From: Rhodopseudomonas palustris HaA2
Lineage (GTDB): Bacteria > Pseudomonadota > Alphaproteobacteria > Rhizobiales > Xanthobacteraceae
Assembly: GCF_000013365.1 (NCBI RefSeq)
Contig: NC_007778.1
Location: 4,402,001 to 4,466,000, forward strand
DNA length: 64,000 bases
Reading direction: 5' to 3'
Numbering within the stretch: the first letter of the stretch is position 1; each line of letters opens with the position of its first letter. A program made the translations under genes and the position numbers. Of this stretch, positions 1 through 9,321 are shown one piece after another. Below the pieces are notes generated by a model. That model did not search any database, was not told where the DNA came from, and saw nothing but the letters and a program-made list of their open reading frames with translations.

Positions 1-729
1 CTGGGCCGCGCCTGCGCCGCGGCGCTCGCAGCCGAAGGCGTGCATGTGACGATGACGGCGCGCGGCGCGGAAGCGCTGGCCCAGGCTGCGGCCGATCTGC
101 GAAAGGCCTATCCGGATGTCGAGATCATCGAAGTGGCCGGAGACATCACCACGCCCGAAGGGCGCGCCGCCGCGCTGCAGGCCTGCCCGGAGCCCGACAT
201 TCTGGTGAACAATGCCGGCGGTCCGCCGCCCGGCGATTTCCGCAACTGGACCCGCGACGACTGGATCAAGGCGCTCGACGCCAACATGCTGACGCCGATC
301 GAACTGATCAAGGCGACCGTCGACCAGATGATCGCGCGAAAATTCGGCCGGATCGTCAACATCACCTCGGCCGCAGTCAAGGCGCCAATCGACGTGCTCG
401 GCCTGTCCAATGGCGCGCGCACCGGGCTGACCGGCTTCGTCGCCGGGCTGTCGCGCAAGACCGTGCGGCACAATGTGACGATCAACGCGCTGCTGCCGGG
501 CCCGTTCGACACCGACCGGCTGCGCGGCGTGTCCGCCGGCCAGGCTAAAGCCTCCGGCGTGCCGGTGGAGCAGATCCTGCAGACGCGGATGAACGAGAAC
601 CCGGCCGGCCGGTTCGGCGATCCGGAAGAGTTCGGACTCGCCTGCGCATTCTTGTGCGGCGCAAAATCCGGCTACATCACCGGCCAGAACATCCTGCTCG
701 ACGGCGGCGCCTTCCCCGGCACGCTGTGA
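1..729 (+). CDS. SDR-family oxidoreductase, 5' end cut by window edge
   Basis: The frame is open from base 1, so the start codon and the N-terminal part of the Rossmann fold lie outside the window; the first visible residues read LGRACAAALAAEG. The SDR fold is shown by the NNAGG segment (around residue 71) and by a C-terminal SGYITGQNILLDGG block typical of FabG-like enzymes. The catalytic serine region reads NITSAA. The usual YxxxK motif is absent: aligning on the following GF pair places SNGAR there, so Tyr is Ser and Lys is Arg. It may belong to a divergent SDR subgroup with an altered or lost reductase chemistry. The substrate cannot be told. It ends 21 bp from the convergent FixJ-like gene. 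Confidence 0.85.
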   Translation: MGRACAAALAAEGVHVTMTARGAEALAQAAADLRKAYPDVEIIEVAGDITTPEGRAAALQACPEPDILVNNAGGPPPGDFRNWTRDDWIKALDANMLTPIELIKATVDQMIARKFGRIVNITSAAVKAPIDVLGLSNGARTGLTGFVAGLSRKTVRHNVTINALLPGPFDTDRLRGVSAGQAKASGVPVEQILQTRMNENPAGRFGDPEEFGLACAFLCGAKSGYITGQNILLDGGAFPGTL

Positions 730-750
730 CGGGGGCGGCCCGCGCCGCCG

Positions 751-1380
751 TCAGGCCTTGGGCGCGGTCATCACGATCCGAACCAGGTCGGTGGCGTTGC
801 GCGCGCCGAGCTTCTTCATGATGTTGGCGCGGTGATACTCGATGGTGCGCGGGCTGATGCCGAGCTGGCGGCCCGCCTCCTTGTTGGTGTTGCCCGACGC
901 GAACAACTCCAGCACCTCCCGCTCCCGCAGCGTCAGCGGCTCCTTGCCCGGGAAGACATAGGACGGCGCCTTCACTTCCGTGCCGGGCCCGCGCCGGCGC
1001 TGGAAGGCGTCGATCGCCTCCTCGACCCGGGCGACGATCTCCTTGCCGCGGAACGGCTTCTCGATGAAATCCAGCGCGCCGTTCTTGATGGCATTGACCG
1101 CCATCGCGATATCGCCCTTGCCAGAAATCATGAAGATCGGCGCCGGATAATCCTCGGCGTGCAGCTCGGCCAGAATGTCGAGCCCTGACCGCCCCGGAAT
1201 ATGGACATCGAGCAGGATACAGGCGGGACTGCGGCTGCGCGCCACCGCGAGCAGAGATTCGCCGTCGGCGAAGCAGATCACCTCGTAGCCCGCCGTGGAC
1301 AGCACAATCGAAAGCGTCTCGCGCACGGCCGGATCGTCGTCGACGACGAACACCTCCCGGGCTGCTGGCTTCTCATTCAT
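751..1380 (-). CDS. FixJ/NarL-type response regulator
   Basis: A 209-aa two-domain regulator. The N-terminal receiver has the acidic pocket VVDDD (residues 12-16), phosphoacceptor Asp58 in ILLDVHIPGRSG and the conserved Lys in EKPF. The C-terminal LuxR-type helix-turn-helix reads LTLREREVLELFASG, then the recognition part NKEAGRQLGISPRTIEYHRA. The order and length match the FixJ family, which are DNA-binding activators paired with histidine kinases. I chose ATG 1380 rather than the in-frame TTG at 1383 because a GGAGG sits 7-8 bases upstream. It is divergent from the Bug protein/hybrid kinase pair, but FixJ-type regulators are usually phosphorylated by FixL-type kinases and no such kinase is in the window, so the partner is unknown. 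Confidence 0.9.
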   Translation of the reverse strand: MNEKPAAREVFVVDDDPAVRETLSIVLSTAGYEVICFADGESLLAVARSRSPACILLDVHIPGRSGLDILAELHAEDYPAPIFMISGKGDIAMAVNAIKNGALDFIEKPFRGKEIVARVEEAIDAFQRRRGPGTEVKAPSYVFPGKEPLTLREREVLELFASGNTNKEAGRQLGISPRTIEYHRANIMKKLGARNATDLVRIVMTAPKA

Positions 1381-1660
1381 CAATCGACCTCCAAAACACT
1401 TGAACGAACTCTAAGCCCACGCCCCGTATCTATACGAGGCTCCAAGATACTTCTCAGACGGCACTAAAACGTTACAACAAAGAATGAAACCCAATACGGC
1501 GGCGGTGCTATCTGCCTCCGACCGACGAACGGAGACTTCTCCCGGACAATGATCGCCTGGATATCGGCGCTGATTGCGCCAACGTGCCCGGCACTATTTA
1601 CGCGCTGCTCATTCGTCTCTGAAATAATACACGAACGCCAATCTTCGTCCGCATAGCACC

Positions 1661-2719
1661 ATGAACCAGATTCGAGCAAGCGACGCAGCCGAGATGCGGA
1701 CATGTCGAGGGGATAACCTGGGACGACTGCTGCACAGGGCGTGTTTCGGCCTGCTCGTCGCTGCGATCTTGGCGACGCCCTCGGGGGCCGGGCCGGCCTA
1801 TCCGGTGCGGGCCATCACGGTGATCGTACCGTTCGCCGCCGGGGGGCCGACCGACATCGTCACCCATATCGTCACCGACCATCTGGCAAAGCGGCTCGGG
1901 CAGCAGATCATCGTCGAAAACGTCGTCGGCGCCGGTGGTACTACTGCGGCAATCCGCGCGACGCGCGCCGCTCCGGATGGCTACACGCTGCTGATGGGGC
2001 ACATGGGAACTCACGGCAGCGCGCTCGCGGCATACCCGCAACTGGTCTACGATCCCGTCACGGACTTCACGCCGATCGGGCTGGTGGTGAGAACGCCGGT
2101 TCTCGTGGTCGTCCGGCGCGGCCTGCCAGTGCACGATCTCGCTGATCTGGTGCGCTATTCGAGCAAGCACGGCAAAGCTATCACGATGGCACACGCCGGT
2201 TTCGGCTCGATCTCCCATGCGACCTGCACGCTGTTCAACACGATCGGCGACATTCATCCCGCAACGCAGGCGTTTCAGGGCACCGGCCCGGCACTGAAGG
2301 CGCTCATCGCCGGACGCGTCGACTATATGTGTGATCAGATCGTCGGCGCGGCGCCGCGCGTCGGAACCGGAGAGGTGAAGGCGCTGGCGATCTCCTCGGG
2401 CCGGCGAAGTCCGATCCTGCCGGACGTCCCGACCTCCGCCGAAGCCGGCTTCCCCGATTTCGAAATCTCAGCCTGGAGCGCGCTGTTCGCGCCGAAAGCA
2501 ACGCCGCAGCACATCGTCGATGGACTCAACGCCGCGTTGGCTCACGCGCTCGACGATCCCGAGGTCCGCCAGGCGCTGGGCAGTCTCGGCGGCGAAATCC
2601 CGCTCGCAGACGAGCGCAGCGCGTCCACGCTCGCCACGCTGATCGAACGCGAAGCCACGCGATGGCGGTCGCTGTCCCGACCGGCCGCCGTATTGGACGG
2701 TTCGCGGGTACGGCAATGA
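1661..2719 (+). CDS. Bug/TctC-family periplasmic solute-binding protein
   Basis: A 352-aa protein of the Bug (Bordetella uptake gene) family, periplasmic binders of carboxylates and related small molecules. Family marks are [19 protein letters not shown] near the mature N terminus, the glycine-rich VGAGGTTAA, and [13 protein letters not shown] hydrophobic stretch ([16 protein letters not shown]) with preceding Arg residues looks like a signal peptide. The start is uncertain: ATG 1661 has no clear ribosome site and an in-frame ATG at 1694 would also work. No tricarboxylate transporter membrane genes (TctA/TctB) are nearby. Its stop overlaps the start of the hybrid kinase (ATGA), suggesting a ligand-sensing rather than transport role; this is inference. 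Confidence 0.88.
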   Translation: MNQIRASDAAEMRTCRGDNLGRLLHRACFGLLVAAILATPSGAGPAYPVRAITVIVPFAAGGPTDIVTHIVTDHLAKRLGQQIIVENVVGAGGTTAAIRATRAAPDGYTLLMGHMGTHGSALAAYPQLVYDPVTDFTPIGLVVRTPVLVVVRRGLPVHDLADLVRYSSKHGKAITMAHAGFGSISHATCTLFNTIGDIHPATQAFQGTGPALKALIAGRVDYMCDQIVGAAPRVGTGEVKALAISSGRRSPILPDVPTSAEAGFPDFEISAWSALFAPKATPQHIVDGLNAALAHALDDPEVRQALGSLGGEIPLADERSASTLATLIEREATRWRSLSRPAAVLDGSRVRQ

Positions 2720-5355
2720 CCCTTCCCGCCTCGATCCGCCCCCAGCTCAAACGCTCGAAGATCGCCCTCAGGCTCACCGCGGTCGCGCTGATCCTGTCGA
2801 TCTTCGGGACCAATCTGATTTTTCTCGGCAACCTGCGCGAGACCACGCTGCAGACCGCGGAAGCCAATCTGCAGCGCTACAATCTCACCCTCTCGGAGGA
2901 AGCCGACCGCTCGTTCAAGTCGCTCGACCTCGTGCTGTCCAGCGTCAGCGACTATCTCGCTCGGCGCGAAGTCACCGACGGCCATTCCTACAAGCGCACG
3001 GTGTCCGGTCAGGACACCCATATCCTGCTGAAGGAGAAGATCACCGGCCTGCCCCAGATCGACGCCGTGTCGTTGATCGACGACCAGGGAAAGCTGATCA
3101 ACTTCTCGCGCTATTGGCCGATCCCCGACGTCGACGTGTCGGACCGTGATTACTTCAAGGCGCTCAGCAGCGACACCAATCTCGAGACCTTCATCAGCGC
3201 GCCGGTCCGGAACCGCGGCAACGGTACCTGGACCATCTACCTCGCACGCCGCCTCGACGACCCCAACGGTAAGTTCATGGGGATGCTGTTGGGGGCGATG
3301 TCGCAGCGCTACGTCGAGAATTTCTTCGCCGCGACCGCGCCCGGTCCGGATACCGAGATCGCGCTGGTGCGCGACGACGACCTGCTGCTGGCGGCATATC
3401 CGCATTCGGAGGCGATCGGCCGGTTGAAATCGTCCGGCGGACGCAGCGCCTTGGAGGCCGGCGGCAAGCTCCGCGAGGCCGGCAGCGGAATCGGCAAGCC
3501 CCTGATCCGTTCGGCGCGGATGCTGCCGAACTATCCGGTTCTGGTGACGGTGGCACAGCACGAGGACGGCTTGCTGCGCAGCTGGCAGGAGATGGCGACG
3601 CTGCTGATCGCCATGTCGGTCGTCAGCGCACTGATCATCCTCACCGGCAGCATCGCGATCGCCCGCTGGTGGAACAAGCAGGCCGTCTACACCGAGGCCG
3701 CCGAAGCCGCCAGCGCCGCGAAATCGAGCTTCGTGGCGATGATGAGCCACGAGATCCGCACCCCCATGAATGCGGTGCTCGGCCTCGCCAACAACCTGCT
3801 CGAGACCAGGCTCGACGCCGACCAGCGTCGCGCCGTCGTCGGCATTCACGACGCCGGCGACAACCTGCTGGAGATCCTCGACGACATTCTCGATTTCTCC
3901 AAGCTCGAAGCCGGACGGCTGTCGCTCGAACTGATCCCGTTTTCGCCGCACAACATCGTCGAACATTCGCTGAGCATGATCGGCCCGCGCGCGATCGCCA
4001 AGGGGCTCGCGATCGGCACCGACATCAGCGATGATCTGCCACGGGCGCTGATCGGCGATCCTGGACGGATTCGCCAGGTCCTGCTCAATCTGCTTTCCAA
4101 CGCGGTGAAGTTCACCTCGTCGGGGAAGATCGTCGTCGCGCTGGAATGTCTATCGAACGACGGCTCTGCCGCGCGCATTCAATGGACCGTCAGCGACACC
4201 GGGATCGGGATCGACCCCGACAAGATCGAATCTCTGTTCAGTGATTTCGTCCAAGCCGACAATTCGATCCGGCGCCGGTTCGGCGGGTCGGGGCTCGGCC
4301 TCGCCATCAGCCGGCGCCTGATCGAACAGATGGGCGGGCGGATCAACGTCACCTCGACGCCGGGCCAGGGTTCCGCGTTCCGCTTCACGCTGACGCTGCC
4401 GGTCACGACGGACGTTCCGCCGAAGGAGGAAGACCACCAGCTTCGCTACGTCGATCTGAAGGCGCGGATCGCCGCCGGCGGACGGCCATTGCGGCTGCTG
4501 ATCGTCGACGACAACCCCACCAACCGCGCGGTCGCCGGCCAGATGCTGAGCGAATTCGCGATCCAGTGCGACACGGCCTGCGACGGCGCCGAAGCCGTCA
4601 CGGCGGCGACGCGGTTCAGTTACGACGCGATCCTGATGGACATGCGGATGCCGGAGATGGACGGGCTGGAAGCGACCCGCGCGATCCGCGCCAAGGGGGG
4701 CGCGCTGGCGACGGTTCCGATCATCGCGTTCACCGCGAACGCATTCGCCGAGGACGAGAAGGCCTGCCGCGAGGCCGGCATGAACGATCACATCGCCAAA
4801 CCGGTCCGCAAGAACGTGCTGGTCGGCGCCATCCTGCGCGCGCTGCCGCCGCTCCCGTCGCCGGGCGCGCGCAGCGTCCGGCCGGCGCCGGAGGCGACCG
4901 GAGCCCCGCCGCCCACCGGCTCGCAGAACGGCACCGCAACGCCGCGGGCTCCGGCGCCGATCGCCCATGCGGTCGACACCGGCGCCGCCGTCCGCCTCTA
5001 CGTCGGGAAAACCGCATTCGATCATCTGGTCGCCGAAATCGGCGAGCAGTCGAGCCGCGATGTGCTGGCGGTGTTCATCCGGGACACCGCGGCGCGGCTC
5101 GAATTGCTGGCGGCCCTCGAGATCGGAACCGACCGGCGAAAGATCGAACGCGAAGCGCATTCGCTGAAGAGCGCGGCAGCCACCTTCGGGCTCGACCGGC
5201 TCGCGAGCCTCGCCCGCGAACTCGAGCGCACCGCGCCGCAACTGTCAGAAGCCGGCTACGTCGCGCAGGTCTCGGAGATCAGGGCCGCGTTCGCAGCCGC
5301 ACAGCGGGCGCCGATCGGTGACGATTGTCTGGTCGAATTCGCCGACCCGGCATGA
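2716..5355 (+). CDS. Membrane hybrid sensor histidine kinase with Hpt domain
   Basis: An 879-aa phosphorelay kinase starting at the ATG that overlaps the Bug protein stop by four bases. Order: transmembrane helix about residues 16-40, a periplasmic sensor region of roughly 250 residues (Cache-like, inferred from topology and length), transmembrane helix about 293-318, HisKA with phospho-His345 in SHEIRTPMN, HATPase ([11 protein letters not shown], then DTGIGI and GSGLGLAIS), a receiver starting [11 protein letters not shown] with the acceptor Asp in [11 protein letters not shown], a Pro/Ala-rich linker, and a C-terminal Hpt domain with His815 in EAHSLKSAA. All catalytic residues look intact. 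The four-step relay needs a separate output regulator; the REC-EAL and receiver proteins downstream are candidates. Coupling with the Bug gene suggests the binding protein presents a ligand to the sensor domain. Confidence 0.93.
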   Translation: MTLPASIRPQLKRSKIALRLTAVALILSIFGTNLIFLGNLRETTLQTAEANLQRYNLTLSEEADRSFKSLDLVLSSVSDYLARREVTDGHSYKRTVSGQDTHILLKEKITGLPQIDAVSLIDDQGKLINFSRYWPIPDVDVSDRDYFKALSSDTNLETFISAPVRNRGNGTWTIYLARRLDDPNGKFMGMLLGAMSQRYVENFFAATAPGPDTEIALVRDDDLLLAAYPHSEAIGRLKSSGGRSALEAGGKLREAGSGIGKPLIRSARMLPNYPVLVTVAQHEDGLLRSWQEMATLLIAMSVVSALIILTGSIAIARWWNKQAVYTEAAEAASAAKSSFVAMMSHEIRTPMNAVLGLANNLLETRLDADQRRAVVGIHDAGDNLLEILDDILDFSKLEAGRLSLELIPFSPHNIVEHSLSMIGPRAIAKGLAIGTDISDDLPRALIGDPGRIRQVLLNLLSNAVKFTSSGKIVVALECLSNDGSAARIQWTVSDTGIGIDPDKIESLFSDFVQADNSIRRRFGGSGLGLAISRRLIEQMGGRINVTSTPGQGSAFRFTLTLPVTTDVPPKEEDHQLRYVDLKARIAAGGRPLRLLIVDDNPTNRAVAGQMLSEFAIQCDTACDGAEAVTAATRFSYDAILMDMRMPEMDGLEATRAIRAKGGALATVPIIAFTANAFAEDEKACREAGMNDHIAKPVRKNVLVGAILRALPPLPSPGARSVRPAPEATGAPPPTGSQNGTATPRAPAPIAHAVDTGAAVRLYVGKTAFDHLVAEIGEQSSRDVLAVFIRDTAARLELLAALEIGTDRRKIEREAHSLKSAAATFGLDRLASLARELERTAPQLSEAGYVAQVSEIRAAFAAAQRAPIGDDCLVEFADPA

Positions 5356-5380
5356 GCCGGCGCGCCGGGCGGGGCGCAAT

Positions 5381-6634
5381 TCAGGTGGCGCAGGCGCGGT
5401 GTCGCTCCGCCGCCGGACCGACCGACGTCAGCCGCTCGTCCCAGTGCCGGCACCACTCGACGAAAGCGCCTCTGCGCAGCGCCCGCGAGAAGCCGAATCC
5501 CTGGCCGATATCGCACCCCAATCCATCGAGGGCCCGCCAGGTTTCGGCATCCTCGATGCCCTCGGCCACCGCCTGCATGTTGTACTGATGCGCGATCGCG
5601 ACCGACACCGACACCACTTTCCACATGTCGGCGTCGGTGAGGCAATCCCTGACGAAACTGCGATCGATCTTGAGCTCGCTGAAGGGCATTCTGGCGAGCA
5701 CCGCGAGCGATGAATAGCCGGTACCGAAATCGTCGATCGAAATCCCGACGCCCTTGATCCGAAGCCGCAGCATGATGTCCATCGCGCAGGCGATATCGGT
5801 CATCGCCGTGGACTCGGTGACCTCGATGATCAGCGAGCGCGCCGGCAGACCGGTCCCATCGAGCAATCGCTCGACCTCTTCGGGGATGGTCGTATCCGAC
5901 AGCAGCGCCGCCGACAGATTGACGGCCACCGAGAACGAGGGATCGATGTCGAAGAAATAGCGCGCGAGCTCGATCGACTGCCGGAGCATCAGCAGCGTGA
6001 GCGGCTTGATCAGCCCGCTCTGTTCGGCGAGCGGGATGAACACATCGGGGCCGACCGAGCCGAAGGTCGGACTGTCCCATCGCGCCAGCGCTTCACAACC
6101 GACCACCCGTCCGGTCGCGAGATTCACCTTCGGCTGAAACGCCGGATAGAGCTCGCCGGTCTCGAGGCCCCGCGACAGATCGGCTGCCGTGACCGGACGT
6201 GATTGCCGATCGGGCCGATGCCGCAACGACGGCTGTTCACCGGCGCCGAAGCTCAGCGCGTCGCCGAGCGAGGCCAGATCGATCGGCTTCTGCAGCGACA
6301 CCGCATCGACGACTCCGACCGCGTGCGCCATTCTGACCGTCGCGCTGAGGATCCGCTGGTCGCAACCGCTGATCACGATCACGCGCGGCGACCTGCCGCC
6401 GCCGGCGATCAGACGCAGCAATTCGATTCCGTCGCGATCACCGAGCGAAAGATCGATGGTGATACACTCGAAGTCGCCCGCGGCGATCTGATCGACCGCT
6501 GCCTGATACGACGATGCGAAGGTTGGTCGATAGCCGCGTCGTCGACACACGCCGCTGATGATGGCACCCTGCACCGGGTCGTCGTCGACGACGAGGATGC
6601 GTGCGGCCTGCGCTTGATCGGTCGAATCCGGCAT
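5381..6634 (-). CDS. Response regulator with EAL c-di-GMP phosphodiesterase domain
   Basis: A 417-aa REC-EAL protein. The receiver (about residues 12-130) has VVDDDP, acceptor Asp61 in ITIDLSLGDRDG and the Lys in LQKPID. The EAL domain (about 155-400) hydrolyses c-di-GMP in active members. Visible metal and catalytic residues are complete: EALARW, the Asn of VNLSA, the Glu of IEVTEST, DDFGTGYSS, the Lys of ELKIDRSF, AEGIED and the Gln of GQGFGFSR. It is therefore predicted to be active. The protein is convergent with the hybrid kinase. Its receiver is clearly paralogous to the stand-alone receiver at 8658-9155 (DCIT-LDL, PKPIDLA). The ATG start is supported only by the domain boundary; the ribosome site is weak. 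Confidence 0.92.
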   Translation of the reverse strand: MPDSTDQAQAARILVVDDDPVQGAIISGVCRRRGYRPTFASSYQAAVDQIAAGDFECITIDLSLGDRDGIELLRLIAGGGRSPRVIVISGCDQRILSATVRMAHAVGVVDAVSLQKPIDLASLGDALSFGAGEQPSLRHRPDRQSRPVTAADLSRGLETGELYPAFQPKVNLATGRVVGCEALARWDSPTFGSVGPDVFIPLAEQSGLIKPLTLLMLRQSIELARYFFDIDPSFSVAVNLSAALLSDTTIPEEVERLLDGTGLPARSLIIEVTESTAMTDIACAMDIMLRLRIKGVGISIDDFGTGYSSLAVLARMPFSELKIDRSFVRDCLTDADMWKVVSVSVAIAHQYNMQAVAEGIEDAETWRALDGLGCDIGQGFGFSRALRRGAFVEWCRHWDERLTSVGPAAERHRACAT

Positions 6635-6885
6635 CGACGATTCCGTTGTATTCGAGCAGGACGATCAATCTTCGACTATGCGTCCCGCTCGCGTTTCTCG
6701 TTCGAGCACGACGTTTCCGAAGACCGGCATCCACCTTTCGCGATCACGCTCGGGCCGATGTCGCGATCGGCTCGGCTGGACCCACGACCCAGACTACCCA
6801 CTTCTGCTGAACGAATTCTTGTCCGAATACGCATGTGCCCAGCGGAGCGATGGAATGGTTAGCGGTCTTCCAACCCGACTTGCGC

Positions 6886-7200
6886 TCAATTGGCCATTGC
6901 GGAGCTGCCGCTCGACCGGCCGGCCTTGTTCTTGGTCTTGAGGAAGCGCACGTCGATCTCGGAGCCGTTGACCCGGATCAGTTCGCAGCGCCGGTAGGCC
7001 AGCCCGGTCGACGACAACAGCAGAAAGAACTCCTTGAGGTTCAATCCCTCGATCGAGCCTTCCAGCTCCAGTTCCGCCTCGGAATTCGAAATTGCCTTGA
7101 GAACGCAGCTCCGCCGCCAGGTTCCGTCGATCCCCATGATCCAGACGTTGTAGCCTCGCCCGAATGCGACTCTGTCCGTTGCGGCGTTCTCGGTGGTCAA
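6886..7200 (-). CDS. PilZ-like small protein
   Basis: A 104-aa protein downstream of cheR. It resembles PilZ c-di-GMP-binding domains in length and strand pattern: RVAFGRGYNVWIMGIDGTWRRSCVLKAISNSEAELEL, followed by a beta-rich core. The PilZ signature is degenerate: there is no clear RxxxR, and ISNSEAEL stands where D/NxSxxG is expected, so ligand binding is doubtful. I chose TTG 7200 because AAGGAGG sits five bases before it; this places the start 13 bases after the cheR stop. A start further upstream would overlap cheR. Its position suggests co-transcription with cheR and a role in motility or surface signalling. Confidence 0.6.
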   Translation of the reverse strand: MTTENAATDRVAFGRGYNVWIMGIDGTWRRSCVLKAISNSEAELELEGSIEGLNLKEFFLLLSSTGLAYRRCELIRVNGSEIDVRFLKTKNKAGRSSGSSAMAN

Positions 7201-7213
7201 TGCCACCTCCTTG

Positions 7214-8089
7214 CTATCGGCCGGCAAAGCTCACAGGCTTGAGACCGCCCGCTGCAATGCTCGACGCCGTCGACGGAGCCGCCACATTGGGCAGATAGAC
7301 GCCGCGGCGCTTCGGACAAACCTTGTAACTCTCGGTCAGGCCGACCACGGTCTCGGCCGCGCCGAGAAACAGATAGCCGTCGGGCTCGTTGGCCTTCATC
7401 AGCCGGTTGAAGATGTCCGACTTGGTCGCCTGATCGAAATAGATCAGCACGTTGCGACAGAAGATGACGTCGAACTTTCCGAGCGGCGCGAAGTCCTGCA
7501 GCAGGTTGAACGGCCGAAACTGGACCATCGAGCGCACGTCGGCATTGAGTTGCCACATCGTGCCGGTTTGCTTGAAATACTTCACCAGAAACTGGATCGG
7601 CAGGCCGCGCTGGACCTCGAACTGGGTGTACAGTCCCGCCCTGGATTTCTCGAGAACCTCGGGCGACAGGTCGGTCGCGATGATCTCGATCCGCCAGCCG
7701 GCGAGTTCGGCCGCCTTCTCCTTCAGGATCATCGCCAGCGAATAGGGCTCCTGGCCGGTCGATGACGCCGCGCACCAGATCCGCAGGCTGCGTCGCCCGG
7801 CGCGGGCCTTGATCAATTCGGGGATCACGCTGTCCTTGAAGTGATCGAACGGCGTCTTGTCCCGAAAGAAGAAGGTCTCGTTCGTGGTCATCGCCTCGAC
7901 CACGTCGTGGGTGACCGCCTCCGAGCCGGATCGCATCTTCTGGACGAGTTCGCTGATGCCGGGCAGCCCCATCTTTCGCGCCAGCGGAAGCAACCTGCTT
8001 TCGAGCAGATACTTCTTGTCCGCAGACAGCATGAGGCCGGACCGGTCCTTCAAAATCTTCTGCAAATAGTCGTAGTCGAGCGGGGTCAT
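7214..8089 (-). CDS. cheR: CheR-family chemoreceptor methyltransferase
   Basis: A 291-aa SAM-dependent protein-glutamate methyltransferase that methylates chemoreceptors to set adaptation. The N-terminal alpha domain begins LDYDYLQKILKDRSG. The MTase domain shows NETFFFRDKTPFDHF, the SAM motif IWCAASSTGQEPYSLAM, then FDVIFCRNVLIYFD and GYLFLGAAETV, all typical of CheR. Length is normal. No cheB, cheA, cheW or receptor gene is nearby, so this is an isolated CheR, as often seen in alphaproteobacteria with several chemosensory sets. The PilZ-like gene follows in the same transcript. Confidence 0.94.
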   Translation of the reverse strand: MTPLDYDYLQKILKDRSGLMLSADKKYLLESRLLPLARKMGLPGISELVQKMRSGSEAVTHDVVEAMTTNETFFFRDKTPFDHFKDSVIPELIKARAGRRSLRIWCAASSTGQEPYSLAMILKEKAAELAGWRIEIIATDLSPEVLEKSRAGLYTQFEVQRGLPIQFLVKYFKQTGTMWQLNADVRSMVQFRPFNLLQDFAPLGKFDVIFCRNVLIYFDQATKSDIFNRLMKANEPDGYLFLGAAETVVGLTESYKVCPKRRGVYLPNVAAPSTASSIAAGGLKPVSFAGR

Positions 8090-8657
8090 TTGCTGCTTCC
8101 TGCAGAATTCGCGTGCGACAGATCACGTTGACGGACGGCCGGTCGATCCCTGCCTCCCGTCATGATATCGACCTCACCCGGCCGTCGGGAAAATCGCCGG
8201 ATCGGCGATCACGCCCGCTGGAGATGCGGATATTTGGGCCGCCGGGCGCTCGGCGAGGCCTCGCAACACAACATCATGCATCCCTCAGCGCCTTTCTCGA
8301 TCCCGATGTCCGGCCGGGGCCGCCCTGCCGATCGGAGTTCGCATTCTTGCTGATCTAGCCGGGATAGGCCTTCACTCTCGTTAATTTTACTCCTGGTAGT
8401 CGTACCAGCCACGGCGACGCCGACCACCGGGCCCGGAGCGAACACCAGGCGGGACGTGCTTTTGCGCAGTCGCGACCCGGCGGTCACGCCCTGTCGATGA
8501 CCCACGAGGTCTCGTCTGACGACGGGTCGCGCATGTGGAATCGAGCCGTGGCCCGTGACCGCCCGCCGCGGAGACGCGGCCGGACTGGTCGCCGCCGGCA
8601 ATGCCGGAGCGCCGGGTCGGGAGCGTCACGAGTTCGCGGGAGGGGCCGTCCGGCGGC
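8090..8657. other. Intergenic stretch without a recognisable gene
   Basis: About 570 bases between cheR and the receiver gene, both on the minus strand. The open frames here have compositions unlike the neighbouring genes and no recognisable motif. I see no tRNA-like fold, no terminator with a T run and no FixK-type box. It presumably holds the cheR promoter. Confidence 0.5.
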
Positions 8658-9155
8658 TCAGCGGTCGTCGAACCGCGGGCCGCACACCTCGCCCCAGGAA
8701 TGGACGATCGGCAGGCCGGCGACGTTGCTGCGGAGGTTGGCCAGCGATATCCGCAGCGCCGCGAGGTCGATCGGCTTCGGGAAACTCTGCAGCAGATCCA
8801 TCCCGAGCGAACGGGCGAGCGCACGCGAAGCGCGCCGGCGCTCTGAATTCATGCCGCTGATCACGATCATCGGACCGCTGTAGCGAGCGTCCGCCATCGC
8901 CCGCATGACGTCGGCGCCGTCGCCGTCGTCGAGCATCAGATCGAGGGTGATGCAATCGAAACTCTGCTCGCGGACGAGCGCGATGCCTTCGGCACAGGAC
9001 GCCGCCTGGGTCACGCTGTACCCGGCCTTTTCGGCAGCGCCGGCGATCAGCATGCGCTGCGTCGGATCGTCGTCGATCACCAATAGGTTCAGCAACCCGA
9101 GTAGTTTGTCGGGCACGGTCTCCGCATGCGCTGCGTCGTGTTCGCGCGTGGCCAT
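8658..9155 (-). CDS. Stand-alone receiver-domain protein
   Basis: A 165-aa protein made of one receiver domain plus a short tail. Features: VIDDDPTQ (acidic pocket around residues 27-31), Asp72 in ITLDLMLDDGDG as phosphoacceptor, VISGM, and the Lys in FPKPIDLA. There is no output domain; the last 35 or so residues (NLRSNVAGLPIVHSWGEVC) are not a known effector. I chose ATG 9155 because AGGAG lies about eight bases upstream; the ATG at 9182 has none. It is a close paralogue of the receiver of the REC-EAL protein at 5381-6634 and may be a phosphate sink or single-domain output of the same kinase. Confidence 0.85.
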   Translation of the reverse strand: MATREHDAAHAETVPDKLLGLLNLLVIDDDPTQRMLIAGAAEKAGYSVTQAASCAEGIALVREQSFDCITLDLMLDDGDGADVMRAMADARYSGPMIVISGMNSERRRASRALARSLGMDLLQSFPKPIDLAALRISLANLRSNVAGLPIVHSWGEVCGPRFDDR

Positions 9156-9321
9156 CGGTCCGCTCCTGTCAGAATGTCTCATTCCGAGCCATAGCGGGCC
9201 GAGCGCAACCGCTGGTTAATCCGAGGACGCCGGCAGGGCCAACCTGTTCGAATCGACCGCGACTGGTTGATGGCGCCTTTCCGGCTTGGCGACAATTCGA
9301 CCGGGCGGAGGCGTCGCCGCC

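Noticed and set aside
2542-3966. Long minus-strand frame opposite the Bug and hybrid kinase genes
   Set aside because: It is antisense to well-supported kinase domains; similar long shadow frames occur opposite many genes in this GC-rich window.
8209-8824. Open frames on both strands between cheR and the receiver gene
   Set aside because: Arg/Pro/Ser-rich translations without motif or ribosome site; they look like out-of-frame high-GC readings.
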